A DNA stretch of 45,750 bases from the NCBI GenBank assembly GCA_045126815.1, contig JBGVPD010000061.1, positions 1-45,750 on the forward strand. Direction: 5' to 3'. The notes beneath the pieces are model-generated. The model did no database searches. It was not told the origin of the DNA and worked only from the letters and a program-made list of their open reading frames with translations. The translations under genes were made by a program, and so were the position numbers. Below are positions 8,958 through 17,483 of this stretch, one piece after another. Source of the DNA: RGIG1995 sp045126815. GTDB lineage: Bacteria; Bacillota; Clostridia; Oscillospirales; CAG-272. The first letter of the stretch is position 1. Every line of letters starts with the position of its first letter.

Positions 8958-10061
8958 ATGAAAAAAATGAGAGTTATTGCTCTGGTTTTGTCGTTGGTAT
9001 TTACTTTGGTTGCATTTTCGTCTTGCATGAAGGTGGAAGTTGCTATGGAGTATAAAGGTGAGACTGTTTCTGCTAATATTTACTCATATTGGCTCTCATA
9101 CTACAAGACAAGCTTTGTTACTCCTGCTAATGATACCGAAAGTTACTGGAACACGAAGAACGAAGAGGGAAAGACCAACGAAGATGTATTAAAAGAGCTC
9201 GTTATGCTTGACGTAAAGTACTCTTTGGTTTGCCAGAAGCTTTTTAAGGATATGAATTTGTCTTTGTCTGAAAAAGATGTAAAAGAAATTGATACGTCTA
9301 TTAACGATTTAATCAAGGCGTACGGTTCAAAAAGAGAATTAAACGGATTTCTTAAAAACTATAATCTGAACGTAAATATGCTCAAAGAGATTTATGAAAA
9401 TAAGAAAAAGACGTCTCTTGTATACGAGTCGCTTTACGCGAAAAACGGTGACAGAGTTATAGATGAAAAAGAACTTGATGATTATTTCAAGAACAACTAT
9501 TCAAGACTTGATATGATCATGATATATGATACTTACGTATATGAACTTGACGATAAAGGCAACCCTGTTTTTGACGATAAAACTCAAAGCTACAAAAAGA
9601 AAACTTTGACTCTTGAAGAAAGCAAAGTGAAAAATGATTTAGCTAATGATATTGTTAAAAAGCTTAATAACGGAGAAAGTTTTGATTCTTTAAAAGAACA
9701 GTATAACGAGAACTTGAAAAAGGACGTATATAAAGACGGATACTACATTTCATCAAATGATGTGAGTGTGTATGGTAAGGAAATTACTGCTGCGTCAAAA
9801 GAATTAAATATCGGCGAATATAAGCTGATAGACGACGGTGAAGTTATTTGTATCGTAATGCGTAAAGATCTTGTTGATAAAGCGTATAACTCATCTGATT
9901 ATCAAGAACAGTTTGAGAATATACTAGAATACTGCAAGATGGCTGATTTTGAAGTGTTTATCAAAGATCTTATCGTTGACGTTAAGGTGTTTGATGATGT
10001 GGTTTCGAAGTATTCACTAAACGATATAAACTTCATTACAGATTATTCTCTTATAGTTTAA
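8958..10061 (+). CDS. Lipoprotein, PrsA/SurA-like peptidyl-prolyl isomerase candidate
   Basis: The N terminus is a lipoprotein signal peptide with lipobox AFSSC (Cys23), so the mature protein should be tethered outside the membrane. The 367-residue layout resembles extracytoplasmic foldases: an N-terminal helical chaperone part (about 30-160), then a region around 175-320 with the spacing of a PpiC-type rotamase (repeated EESK...FDSLKEQY and GEYKLIDDGEVICIVM-like segments). Hallmark catalytic residues of parvulins are not clear by eye, so the enzymatic role is an inference. It follows the glycosyltransferase by 22 bp with an AAAGGCGG ribosome binding site, so the two are probably cotranscribed. 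Confidence 0.6.
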   Translation: MKKMRVIALVLSLVFTLVAFSSCMKVEVAMEYKGETVSANIYSYWLSYYKTSFVTPANDTESYWNTKNEEGKTNEDVLKELVMLDVKYSLVCQKLFKDMNLSLSEKDVKEIDTSINDLIKAYGSKRELNGFLKNYNLNVNMLKEIYENKKKTSLVYESLYAKNGDRVIDEKELDDYFKNNYSRLDMIMIYDTYVYELDDKGNPVFDDKTQSYKKKTLTLEESKVKNDLANDIVKKLNNGESFDSLKEQYNENLKKDVYKDGYYISSNDVSVYGKEITAASKELNIGEYKLIDDGEVICIVMRKDLVDKAYNSSDYQEQFENILEYCKMADFEVFIKDLIVDVKVFDDVVSKYSLNDINFITDYSLIV

Positions 10062-10094
10062 TGTAGAAAAAATGCAGAAAATATGAAAAAAGTA

Positions 10095-10122
10095 TTGCAT
10101 TTTTTGAAAACTGTGGTATAAT
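10095..10122 (+). promoter_or_regulatory. Extended -10 promoter of the rimP-nusA-infB operon
   Basis: TTGCAT (10095-10100), a 16-bp spacer, then TGG-TATAAT (TATAAT at 10117-10122) with the extended -10 TGn. The predicted start near 10129 lies only about 10 nt before the leader hairpin. Confidence 0.75.
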
Positions 10123-10137
10123 ATGCATTGTAAGGTT

Positions 10138-10172
10138 AGAAGAGTGGTTTTTGCCACTCTTCTAAATTTTAT
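10138..10172 (+). terminator. Leader hairpin with weak U-tract, candidate NusA-dependent attenuator
   Basis: A perfect 10-bp stem AGAAGAGTGG (10138-10147) pairs with CCACTCTTCT (10154-10163), with a 6-nt loop. It is followed by AAATTTTATG, a poor U-tract. It lies inside the operon leader, 56 nt before rimP. Known background: Bacillus subtilis NusA autoregulates its operon by a leader terminator without an antiterminator. The same job here is inferred from position and from the weak tail. Confidence 0.6.
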
Positions 10173-10218
10173 GTAGGGACATTTTTTGAATTATTTATTT
10201 TGAAAAAGGAAAAACAAT

Positions 10219-10707
10219 ATGTCAAAACAATTTGCAAAACCTGCGAAAAATATTGCGGGTAAAGTTAAGGAATTGCTTGAAGGTACTGTTAACGAGTTAG
10301 GCTATGTTCTTTGGGATGTAGAATACGTAAAAGAAGGTGCTGAGTGGTTTTTGAGAATTACCCTCGACAGCGAAGAGGGAATTAATATCAACGATTGCGA
10401 AAAAGTGCACATGACAATAAGCCCTATGCTTGATGAGGCTGATCCTATCGAAGGTTCGTACAGACTTGAAGTATCATCTCCCGGAATTGAGAGAGACCTG
10501 AAAAACCCTATGCATTACAAGGCTTGTGTTGGCTGGGATGTAGAAGTGAGATTATTTACTGCTTACGATGGTAGAAAGGTTATTAAGGGAATACTTGCAG
10601 GATATGACGAAGAGAACTCTGTTTTCAATATAGATGAAAACGGGAATATGCTCTCTCTCGAGAAAAACCTTGTTTCAAAGATTAAGACTGTATACAATTT
10701 TGATTAA
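10219..10707 (+). CDS. rimP: Ribosome maturation factor RimP
   Basis: Assists 30S subunit assembly. Its 162 residues have the two-domain form: an N-terminal alpha/beta part with LGYVLWDVEYVKEGAEWFLRI-like strands and the INDCE...SP segment, and a C-terminal SH3-like barrel (about 90-160). The family hallmark DPIEGSYRLEVSSPGIERDL is clear near 73-92. It is the first gene of the conserved rimP-nusA-ylxR-ylxQ-infB operon, with an AAAAAGGAAAA ribosome binding site. Confidence 0.96.
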   Translation: MSKQFAKPAKNIAGKVKELLEGTVNELGYVLWDVEYVKEGAEWFLRITLDSEEGININDCEKVHMTISPMLDEADPIEGSYRLEVSSPGIERDLKNPMHYKACVGWDVEVRLFTAYDGRKVIKGILAGYDEENSVFNIDENGNMLSLEKNLVSKIKTVYNFD

Positions 10708-10742
10708 TAATAACTGATAAAATATATATGGAGGAGACAGTA

Positions 10743-10778
10743 TTGAGTTTTTCTTTATACTGTCGTGTGATGAGATGA
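10743..10778 (+). CDS. Possible 11-codon leader ORF translationally coupled to nusA
   Basis: GGAGGAG (10730-10736) is the only strong ribosome binding site between rimP and nusA. It stands 6 nt from TTG 10743, not near the nusA ATG at 10775. From that TTG an 11-codon frame (MSFSLYCRVMR) ends in TGA at 10776-10778, overlapping the nusA start as ATGA. This is the geometry of translational coupling. An alternative is an ATT at 10742 in frame with nusA, which would extend NusA by 11 residues. Expression is untested. Confidence 0.35.
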   Translation: MSFSLYCRVMR

Positions 10779-11803
10779 ACACGGAATTTTTTAATTCTCT
10801 TGATATGCTCGAAAAAGAAAAGGGCATACCCAAAACTTATATGCTTGAAAGAGTAGAAGCGGCTTTGCTTTCTGCATTCAAGAGAGAACAGGGCGGAAAC
10901 AGTAACGTTAAGATCGTTCTTGACCCCGTTAAGAAAGATATGAAAGTTTTTGCATTGAAAGACATTGTTGAAGAGGTAGAAGATCCTAATCTTCAGATAA
11001 CTCTCGAAGATGCAAAAAAGATAAGCAAAAGATATGCTCTCGGCGGTGTTGCTGAGGTTAAGCTTGATCCTAAAAACTTCAGAAGACTTAGCGCAACAAC
11101 AGCTAAACAGGTTATTATTCAGGGTATCCGCGAAGCTGAAAGAAGCATCAGAGTCAGAGAATACGAAGATAAGAAAGAAGAGATTATTTCTGCTGTCGTT
11201 CAAAGAACAGATGCTGTTACCGGTGACGTAATAGTAGACACCGGAACAAGTATTGCAAAGATACTTAAGTCAGAACTTATCCCCGGAGAAAAGTTTGCTG
11301 ACGGTGACCGTGTTAAAGTGTTTGTTACAGAGGTAAGAAAAGAAGCTTACGGACCTTTGGTAACTCTTTCAAGAACACATCCCGGAATGGTTAAGAGACT
11401 TTTTGAAATGGAAGTTCCCGAAATTCAGGATGGAACCGTAATTATTAAGGGTGTGTCCAGAGAAGCAGGTTCACGTACAAAACTTGCCGTTATGTCAAGA
11501 GATGAAAACGTTGATCCTATTGGTGCTTGTATCGGTAACAGAGGTATGAGAATTACCGAGATCGTTGAAGAACTTTGCGGAGAAAAGATCGATATCATCA
11601 AGTATCATGAAGATGCAGAAGAATATATTCGCGAGGCTTTGTCACCTGCAAACGTACGTCAGGTAATTATCGACGGAGAGCGTTCTTGCAAGGTTTTGGT
11701 TGACAATGACCAGCTCTCACTTGCGATTGGTAAGGAAGGTCAGAATGCCCGTCTTGCCGCAAGACTTACAGGCTTTAAGATAGATATAAAAACAGAACTT
11801 TAA
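10775..11803 (+). CDS. nusA: Transcription termination/antitermination factor NusA
   Basis: Binds RNA polymerase and nascent RNA, modulating pausing and termination. At 342 residues it is the short Gram-positive form without C-terminal acidic repeats. Domains are the N-terminal polymerase-binding part (1-125, starting with the typical LDMLEKEKGI), S1 (about 129-195), KH1 with GACIGNRGMRI near 249 and KH2 with LAIGKEGQNARLAARL near 319. ATG 10775 gives the standard family N terminus but has no close ribosome binding site (see the leader ORF at 10743). ylxR follows after 36 bp. Confidence 0.97.
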   Translation: MNTEFFNSLDMLEKEKGIPKTYMLERVEAALLSAFKREQGGNSNVKIVLDPVKKDMKVFALKDIVEEVEDPNLQITLEDAKKISKRYALGGVAEVKLDPKNFRRLSATTAKQVIIQGIREAERSIRVREYEDKKEEIISAVVQRTDAVTGDVIVDTGTSIAKILKSELIPGEKFADGDRVKVFVTEVRKEAYGPLVTLSRTHPGMVKRLFEMEVPEIQDGTVIIKGVSREAGSRTKLAVMSRDENVDPIGACIGNRGMRITEIVEELCGEKIDIIKYHEDAEEYIREALSPANVRQVIIDGERSCKVLVDNDQLSLAIGKEGQNARLAARLTGFKIDIKTEL

Positions 11804-11839
11804 TTAACATTTATAAAGATCGTAAAATCGGAGGTTATA

Positions 11840-12121
11840 ATGGGACAGCCGCTACCGAAAAAGAAAATACCAGAAAGAAGATGCTCGGGCTGTGGAATAT
11901 CATTTCCCAAGCCAACATTACTCAGAGTAGTGAGGGCTCCCGACGGAAGCGTTTCATTAGACTTTACGGGAAAGAAATCCGGACGCGGAGCTTACGTGTG
12001 CAGAAACGTCCAGTGTTTCAAGAAGGCAAGAAAAGCCAAGCGTTTTGAACGCAGTCTTGAATGTGAAATTCCCGAGGAAGTATACGATGCTTTAGAAAGC
12101 GAACTCAGCGAAAATGAGTAA
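11840..12121 (+). CDS. ylxR: YlxR/RnpM family RNA-binding protein
   Basis: Small basic DUF448 protein of 93 residues. The family signature PERRCSGCG is at the N terminus, followed by LLRVVRAPDG and the GRGAYVC segment. Bacillus YlxR (RnpM) binds RNase P RNA and affects gene expression. It has the standard position between nusA and ylxQ. Its last codons overlap the start of the L7Ae-like gene by 8 bp, implying coupled translation. Confidence 0.93.
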   Translation: MGQPLPKKKIPERRCSGCGISFPKPTLLRVVRAPDGSVSLDFTGKKSGRGAYVCRNVQCFKKARKAKRFERSLECEIPEEVYDALESELSENE

Positions 12122-12422
12122 TGATAAATTACTTGGTATGCTCGGGTTGGCTGCCAGAGCGAGAAAAATAATTACAGGTACAGAACTTGTGACCGAGAAA
12201 ATAAAATCGGGAAAAAAAGTTGAACTTGTGTTGATAGCCGCCGATGTATCGCAAAATACATTTAAAAAATTAGTAAACTGTTGTGATTTTTACGAACAAG
12301 AGTATATACAGCTTCAGTTTACGAGGGATGAGATATCCCACGCTGTCGGAAAGAGTTGTTTAGTTTCTGCCGTGGCGATCATTGATCGAAATTTTTCAGA
12401 TGCGATCAAAAAGTTGGTTTAA
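12114..12422 (+). CDS. ylxQ: L7Ae family ribosomal protein YlxQ
   Basis: A 102-residue protein of the L7Ae/L30e/Gadd45 fold, predicted to bind kink-turn RNA. The start LLGMLGLAARARKIITGTE and the later LVLIAADVS segment are characteristic. Proteins of this family bind k-turns; the cellular target of YlxQ is not established. It lies between ylxR (8-bp overlap) and infB (12-bp gap) in the conserved operon. Confidence 0.9.
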   Translation: MSNDKLLGMLGLAARARKIITGTELVTEKIKSGKKVELVLIAADVSQNTFKKLVNCCDFYEQEYIQLQFTRDEISHAVGKSCLVSAVAIIDRNFSDAIKKLV

Positions 12423-12434
12423 AGAGGTGCTTTT

Positions 12435-15035
12435 ATGTTATCAAATCAAAAATACCGTATTAGTAATATAGCAAAAGATTTTGATATGAAGAGTAAGGAG
12501 CTCATTGAGCTTTTAGATTCATACGGAATGACGGGCAGAACGCATATGGCTGTTTTGACTCCCGATGAGTTTGGCGTTATATTCAATCACTTGACAATGG
12601 GAAAGCAGTTTGAGGGGATTGGAAAATATATTGACGGCGAACTGAAGATTAAAGAGCCTAAAAAGGCTACTGTTGCTGTTGACGAGGCTGAAAACAAGCC
12701 CGAAGAAAAGAAGGAAGAAAAAAATACGGAAGACAAAACTCCCGTAAACACAGTCAAAGAACAACCTAAAGCAAAAGTTGAAAATGCCGAAAAGGTAGCC
12801 GAAAAGGTTAAGGAAACAAAACCTGCAAAAGATGTGCAGACAGCTAAGGTTGAAAATAAAGTAAACGTACAGAAACAGCAGACAAATCAAGAAAAGACTG
12901 CGCCTGTTAAGGAAACTGCAAAACCTCAACAGGAGGATAACAATTTCAACAAAAAGAAAGAGCATCAGAAGAAGAAACCTGCTCAGCAGAGACAGCACAG
13001 ACAAGAACTTAAGGTTGAAAGAGTTCTTCCCGATGCTCCTGATGCCGTAAGACAGAGTAATCACGTTGCGGGTACAAGAGTTGTTGATACAAGAGGTTCT
13101 CACGTTGACCTTTCAAAGTACGACGAAAGACTTGAAAACTTTGTCAGCGACAGCAAGATGAATTACTCGGCTGAACGTAAGAAAGTTAAGAAGCAGAATA
13201 ATAACGGTAAATACGACAAGAACAAAGATAAAGAAAAACTTGCTCTTGAGAAGATCAAAAAAGCAGAACTTGAAAGAGCTAAGAAGTTACAGCTTCATAT
13301 TGAAGTTCCGGATGAGATCACCGTTGGCGATCTTGCTGTAAGAATGAAAGTTACTGCAGCTGAAACGATAAAGAGACTTATGAAACTCGGAATTATGGCG
13401 AGTGTTAATCAGGTTATTGACTTTGATACAGCATTCCTTGTTGCAGATGAGTTAGGAATAAAGGTTTCAAAAGAAGTTGTCGTTACTATCGAAGAAAAAT
13501 TGTTTGACGAAAAAGAAGACAGTGACGAAAACCTTGTAAAACGCGCTCCCGTTGTATGTGTAATGGGACATGTTGACCACGGTAAGACCTCGCTTCTTGA
13601 CGCTATACGTCACGCAAACGTAACAGCAGGAGAAGCAGGTGGTATTACACAGCACATTGGTGCTTATACAGTAAATGTAAACGGTCAGGATATTACATTC
13701 CTTGACACTCCCGGACACGAAGCGTTTACAGCTATGCGTGCAAGAGGAGCTATGGCAACGGATATTGCTATCCTTGTTGTTGCTGCTGACGACGGAATTA
13801 TGCCTCAGACAGTTGAAGCTATAAACCACGCGAAAGCGGCAGGTATTGAAATAATCGTTGCTATTAACAAGATGGATAAACCCGGGGCTGATCCCGACAA
13901 TATTAAGCAGAATCTTACACAGTACGAGCTTGTTCCTGAAGAATGGGGCGGTGACGTAATATGTGTTCCCGTATCTGCTTTGACAAAGATGGGTATAGAC
14001 GATTTGCTTGAAAACGTTCTTTTGGTTGCAGAAGTTAAGGAACTTAAGGCTAACCCGAACAGAAGAGCAAAAGGTATCGTAATAGAGTCAAAGCTTGACA
14101 AGGGCAGAGGCCCTGTTGCAACCGTTCTTGTTCAGACCGGTACGCTTCACGTTGGTGACGTTGTTATAGCCGGAACGTCGGTTGGCCACGTAAGAGCTAT
14201 GCTTGATGATAAGGGTAAGAATATAAAATCAGCCGGACCTTCCGTTCCCGTTGAGATCGTTGGTTTGTCAGAAGTTCCCGAATCGGGCGATGAATTTAAC
14301 GGTGTTGAAGACGAGAGAATGGCTCGTACTCTCGCAGATCAGAGAAAGGCAAAACAGAAAGAGGCTGCATTTAAGGCTAACGCAAAAGTATCTCTTGATG
14401 ATTTGTTTGCTCAGATCAACGAGGGAACAAAGGATCTTAATATTATCGTAAAAGCAGACGTTAACGGAAGTGCTGAGGCTGTTAAGCAGTCGCTTGAAAA
14501 GCTTTCTAACAACGAAGTTAAGGTTAACGTCATCCATACAGCAGCGGGTGGTATTACTGAAGGTGACGTTATGCTTGCGGCAGCATCAAATGCTATTATT
14601 ATCGGTTTCCATGTAAGACCTGATAAAAAGGCTATTGACTCAGCAGAAAGACAGGACGTTGAAATAAGAACTTACCGTATTATCTACGAATGTATAGAAG
14701 AAATTGAAGCTGCTATGAAGGGGATGTTGGCTCCTGAGTTCCGCGAGGAAGTACTGGGACACGCAGAAGTTCGTCAGACTATTCACGTTCCCAAGGTTGG
14801 TACGATTGCAGGTTCATACGTTCAGGATGGTAAGATAACAAGAAATTCACAGATTCGTGTGGTAAGAGACGGCGTAATTATTTTTGAAGATAAGATCAGT
14901 TCTTTGAAGAGATTTAAAGACGATGCAAAAGAGGTTATGCAGGGTTACGAATGCGGTGTAGGTCTTGAGAAATTTAATGACATTAAAGAGGGCGACATAC
15001 TTGAAGCCTTTGAAATGGTAGAAGTTAAAAAATAA
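12435..15035 (+). CDS. infB: Translation initiation factor IF-2
   Basis: GTPase that delivers initiator fMet-tRNA to the 30S subunit and promotes subunit joining. It has 866 residues. An N-terminal IF2_N domain (1-60) is followed by a long K/E/Q/N-rich linker (about 75-280) and a second IF2_N (about 285-340). The G domain has GHVDHGKT at 378-385, DTPGHEAF and NKMD. Beta-barrel domains II-IV complete it, with the fMet-tRNA-binding domain at the C terminus. The ribosome binding site is AGAGGTG. Last gene of the operon, followed by a hairpin terminator. Confidence 0.98.
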   Translation: MLSNQKYRISNIAKDFDMKSKELIELLDSYGMTGRTHMAVLTPDEFGVIFNHLTMGKQFEGIGKYIDGELKIKEPKKATVAVDEAENKPEEKKEEKNTEDKTPVNTVKEQPKAKVENAEKVAEKVKETKPAKDVQTAKVENKVNVQKQQTNQEKTAPVKETAKPQQEDNNFNKKKEHQKKKPAQQRQHRQELKVERVLPDAPDAVRQSNHVAGTRVVDTRGSHVDLSKYDERLENFVSDSKMNYSAERKKVKKQNNNGKYDKNKDKEKLALEKIKKAELERAKKLQLHIEVPDEITVGDLAVRMKVTAAETIKRLMKLGIMASVNQVIDFDTAFLVADELGIKVSKEVVVTIEEKLFDEKEDSDENLVKRAPVVCVMGHVDHGKTSLLDAIRHANVTAGEAGGITQHIGAYTVNVNGQDITFLDTPGHEAFTAMRARGAMATDIAILVVAADDGIMPQTVEAINHAKAAGIEIIVAINKMDKPGADPDNIKQNLTQYELVPEEWGGDVICVPVSALTKMGIDDLLENVLLVAEVKELKANPNRRAKGIVIESKLDKGRGPVATVLVQTGTLHVGDVVIAGTSVGHVRAMLDDKGKNIKSAGPSVPVEIVGLSEVPESGDEFNGVEDERMARTLADQRKAKQKEAAFKANAKVSLDDLFAQINEGTKDLNIIVKADVNGSAEAVKQSLEKLSNNEVKVNVIHTAAGGITEGDVMLAAASNAIIIGFHVRPDKKAIDSAERQDVEIRTYRIIYECIEEIEAAMKGMLAPEFREEVLGHAEVRQTIHVPKVGTIAGSYVQDGKITRNSQIRVVRDGVIIFEDKISSLKRFKDDAKEVMQGYECGVGLEKFNDIKEGDILEAFEMVEVKK

Positions 15036-15044
15036 AACATATAT

Positions 15045-15077
15045 GAGCTGTATCTCTTAAACGATACAGCTCGTTTT
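15045..15077 (+). terminator. Terminator after infB
   Basis: GAGCTGTATC (15045-15054) pairs perfectly with GATACAGCTC (15063-15072), with an 8-nt loop, followed by GTTTTGTA. The U-tract is short, so read-through into the radical SAM gene 12 bp downstream is plausible. Confidence 0.75.
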
Positions 15078-15088
15078 GTAGGTATATT

Positions 15089-17026
15089 ATGATTGAAATT
15101 AGCAAATTTTTGCCCACGAATAGAAAAGAAATGGAAGATTTGGGGTGGGCGGAACCTGATTTTGTTTATGTAACAGGTGATGCTTACGTTGATCACCCGT
15201 CTTTTGGTGTTGCAATTATATCGCGTGTTCTTGAAAATGCAGGTTTTAAGGTTGCGATACTTTCGCAACCCGATTATAAGAGCGCCGATCCTTTCAAGGT
15301 GTTCGGCAGACCTCGTCTTGGATTTCTTGTAACAAGCGGAAATATTGATTCGATGGTTGCTCATTATACGGTGTCTAAGAAAAAGCGTTCTTATGACTAT
15401 TATTCAGCAGGCGGAAAAATGGGAAAACGCCCTGACAGAGCCGTTATAGTTTACTGTAACAGAATAAGGGAAGCATACGGTGACGTTCCTATTATAATTG
15501 GTGGACTTGAAGCGTCGCTGCGCCGTTTCGCACATTACGATTACTGGGATGATAAGATCAGACGTTCGGTGCTTGTTGACTCCAGAGCTGATATTTTATC
15601 ATACGGAATGGGTGAAAAATCAATTCTTCGTATAGCAGAACTTCTTGATAAGGGAGTTCCGGTTAAAAAAATACGCGACGTAAGAGGTACGGCTTACGTA
15701 TGCAAAATGGATGAGAAAATACATTTTGAATGTGCAGGCGGTTTCGATTTTAACGAAATTAAAGAAGATAAAGAAAAATATGCTAAGGCTTTTGCTTTGC
15801 AGTATAAAGAAAACGATTATATAAACGGCAAGGCGGTTGTAGAATATTATGACGGGAAAATGTTGGTTCAAAACCCACCTATACCTCCCCTTGAAAGAGA
15901 CGAGCTTGATAAAGTTTACAGTCTGCCTTTTACAAGAGCTTACCACCCTATGTATAAGGAAGAAGGCGGTGTGCCCGGAATTAACGAGGTTGAATTTTCG
16001 ATAACTCATAACAGAGGTTGTTTCGGAGCTTGTAACTTCTGCGCTATTGCATTTCATCAAGGCAGAAGCGTACGTTCAAGAAGTATAGAATCTGTTGTAG
16101 AGGAAGCAAAGAAGATTACCGAAATGGAAGGTTTTAAGGGGTATATACATGATGTCGGAGGTCCTACAGCGAACTTCAGATATCCGTCGTGTCAACAGCA
16201 GAAAGAGCACGGAATATGCAAGAATAAGAAGTGTTTAGCTCCCACGCCTTGTAAAAACCTTAAGGTAAGTCATACTGAATATGCCGATTTATTAAGTAAG
16301 ATAGAAAGTCTGCCAAAGGTAAAAAAAGTGTTTATACGTTCAGGTATACGTTTTGACTATCTTATGCTTGATAAAGACGATAAGTTTTTCAAAAAGCTGG
16401 TAAGAGATCACGTCAGCGGTCAGCTTAAGGTTGCTCCGGAACACTGTTCGTCAAGAGTGTTGGCTATGATGGGAAAACCTGATTTCTCTGTATACGAGAG
16501 GTTTAGAAAGAGATTTTTTGATATTACTGAATCAATAGGGAAAGAGCAGTATTTAGTTCCATATCTTATGTCAAGCCATCCCGGAAGCACGTTGAGAGAT
16601 GCAGTAGAATTGGCTTTGTATTTGAAAAAAAGCGGATATTCGCCTGAACAGGTACAAGACTTTTATCCTACTCCGGGAACTGCTTCGACAGTTATGTATT
16701 ATTCGGAGATCGATCCTTTCACCGGCAAGAAAGTGTTTGTTGCAAAAGATTATGAAGAAAAAAGAATGCAAAGAGCACTTTTGCAGTGGAATAAAAGGGA
16801 AAACCATGAACTCGTAAGAAAGGCGCTTGAAAAGTGCGGAAGACAAGATCTTATAGGTGTTGGTAAAGAGTGTCTTGTCCCGCCGCTAAAAAGCAACAAA
16901 AACTTTGTACGAGGAGAAAAACACTTCGATAAAAAAGATAAAAACAACAAGCGCAAAACGAACAATAAGAGTTCAAAACAGGTAAAATTCAAGAAAAATA
17001 ATAGAAACTATAAAGAGAAATATTGA
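15089..17026 (+). CDS. YgiQ family radical SAM protein
   Basis: Member of the UPF0313/YgiQ family: an N-terminal cobalamin-binding-like region, then a radical SAM core and a C-terminal DUF3362-like part. The iron-sulfur motif CFGACNFC is at 311-318 (Cys311, 315, 318). Further conserved blocks are FLPTNRKEME at the start and GGLEASLRRFAHYDYWDD near 140. The length of 645 residues is typical, and it ends in a highly basic Lys/Asn/Arg tail of about 40 residues. The reaction is not known for the family. It has no promoter of its own visible and probably relies on read-through from infB. Confidence 0.9.
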   Translation: MIEISKFLPTNRKEMEDLGWAEPDFVYVTGDAYVDHPSFGVAIISRVLENAGFKVAILSQPDYKSADPFKVFGRPRLGFLVTSGNIDSMVAHYTVSKKKRSYDYYSAGGKMGKRPDRAVIVYCNRIREAYGDVPIIIGGLEASLRRFAHYDYWDDKIRRSVLVDSRADILSYGMGEKSILRIAELLDKGVPVKKIRDVRGTAYVCKMDEKIHFECAGGFDFNEIKEDKEKYAKAFALQYKENDYINGKAVVEYYDGKMLVQNPPIPPLERDELDKVYSLPFTRAYHPMYKEEGGVPGINEVEFSITHNRGCFGACNFCAIAFHQGRSVRSRSIESVVEEAKKITEMEGFKGYIHDVGGPTANFRYPSCQQQKEHGICKNKKCLAPTPCKNLKVSHTEYADLLSKIESLPKVKKVFIRSGIRFDYLMLDKDDKFFKKLVRDHVSGQLKVAPEHCSSRVLAMMGKPDFSVYERFRKRFFDITESIGKEQYLVPYLMSSHPGSTLRDAVELALYLKKSGYSPEQVQDFYPTPGTASTVMYYSEIDPFTGKKVFVAKDYEEKRMQRALLQWNKRENHELVRKALEKCGRQDLIGVGKECLVPPLKSNKNFVRGEKHFDKKDKNNKRKTNNKSSKQVKFKKNNRNYKEKY

Positions 17027-17051
17027 TAAAATGTAAATTTTTTGAAAAGTG

Positions 17052-17080
17052 TTGACAAAATATAATATATATAGTATTAT
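17052..17080 (+). promoter_or_regulatory. Strong promoter of rpsF-ssb-rpsR
   Basis: Consensus TTGACA (17052-17057), an exact 17-bp spacer, and TATTAT (17075-17080). Confidence 0.88.
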
Positions 17081-17088
17081 ACTTAAGC

Positions 17089-17157
17089 GAAACTTTGTGA
17101 TTATAAAGTTTCTCCTTGCTGTATTCAAAAGAATACGGCCGAAGTCCATAAGGAGGT
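17089..17157 (+). promoter_or_regulatory. Likely S6:S18-binding autoregulatory leader of rpsF
   Basis: A first stem pairs GAAACTTT (17089-17096) with AAAGTTTC (17105-17112). The main element is an outer stem CTCCTT (17112-17117) with AAGGAG (17150-17155), which sequesters the rpsF ribosome binding site. It encloses a hairpin GTATTC/GAATAC (17121-17126 and 17131-17136). The single-stranded 3' side of the internal loop holds GGCCGAAGT. A CCG trinucleotide in that position is the hallmark of the published S6:S18 leader motif. S18 is encoded in the same operon, which fits feedback by the S6:S18 complex. Confidence 0.7.
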
Positions 17158-17164
17158 GTAAAAC

Positions 17165-17461
17165 ATGGAGAAAGTAAACGCATCTTACGAAACGATTTTC
17201 GTTGTAGATCTTCAGAAGGGTGAAGAAGAAGTTAAGGCAGTTGTTGAAAAGTTCACAAGCCTTATTTCTAAAAACGGAAACGTAGAAGAAGTTGACGAGT
17301 GGGGTAAGCGCAGACTTGCATATCCTATCAACGACCTTACAGAAGGTTATTATGTTCTCGTTAAGTTCAATGCTCCTGCTCAATTCGTTTCTGAACTTGA
17401 GCGTATTTTCGGTATAACCGAAGGAATTATGCGTTCCATCGTAGTAAAAGCAGGAAACTAA
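17165..17461 (+). CDS. rpsF: 30S ribosomal protein S6
   Basis: Component of the small-subunit platform that binds 16S rRNA with S18. Its 98 residues have the family start YETIFVVDLQKGEEE, the EVDEWGKRRLAYPINDLTEGYYVL core and the C-terminal RIFGITEGIMRSIVVK strand. The ribosome binding site AAGGAGGTG is embedded in the predicted regulatory stem. First gene of the standard rpsF-ssb-rpsR operon. Confidence 0.98.
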   Translation: MEKVNASYETIFVVDLQKGEEEVKAVVEKFTSLISKNGNVEEVDEWGKRRLAYPINDLTEGYYVLVKFNAPAQFVSELERIFGITEGIMRSIVVKAGN

Positions 17462-17483
17462 GAAGTAGAAAGAAGGTATCCAA

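Noticed and set aside
12519..13103. Minus-strand 194-residue hydrophobic frame within infB
   Set aside because: It is the complement of the Lys/Glu-rich linker of IF-2, which always reads as Phe/Leu-rich on the other strand.
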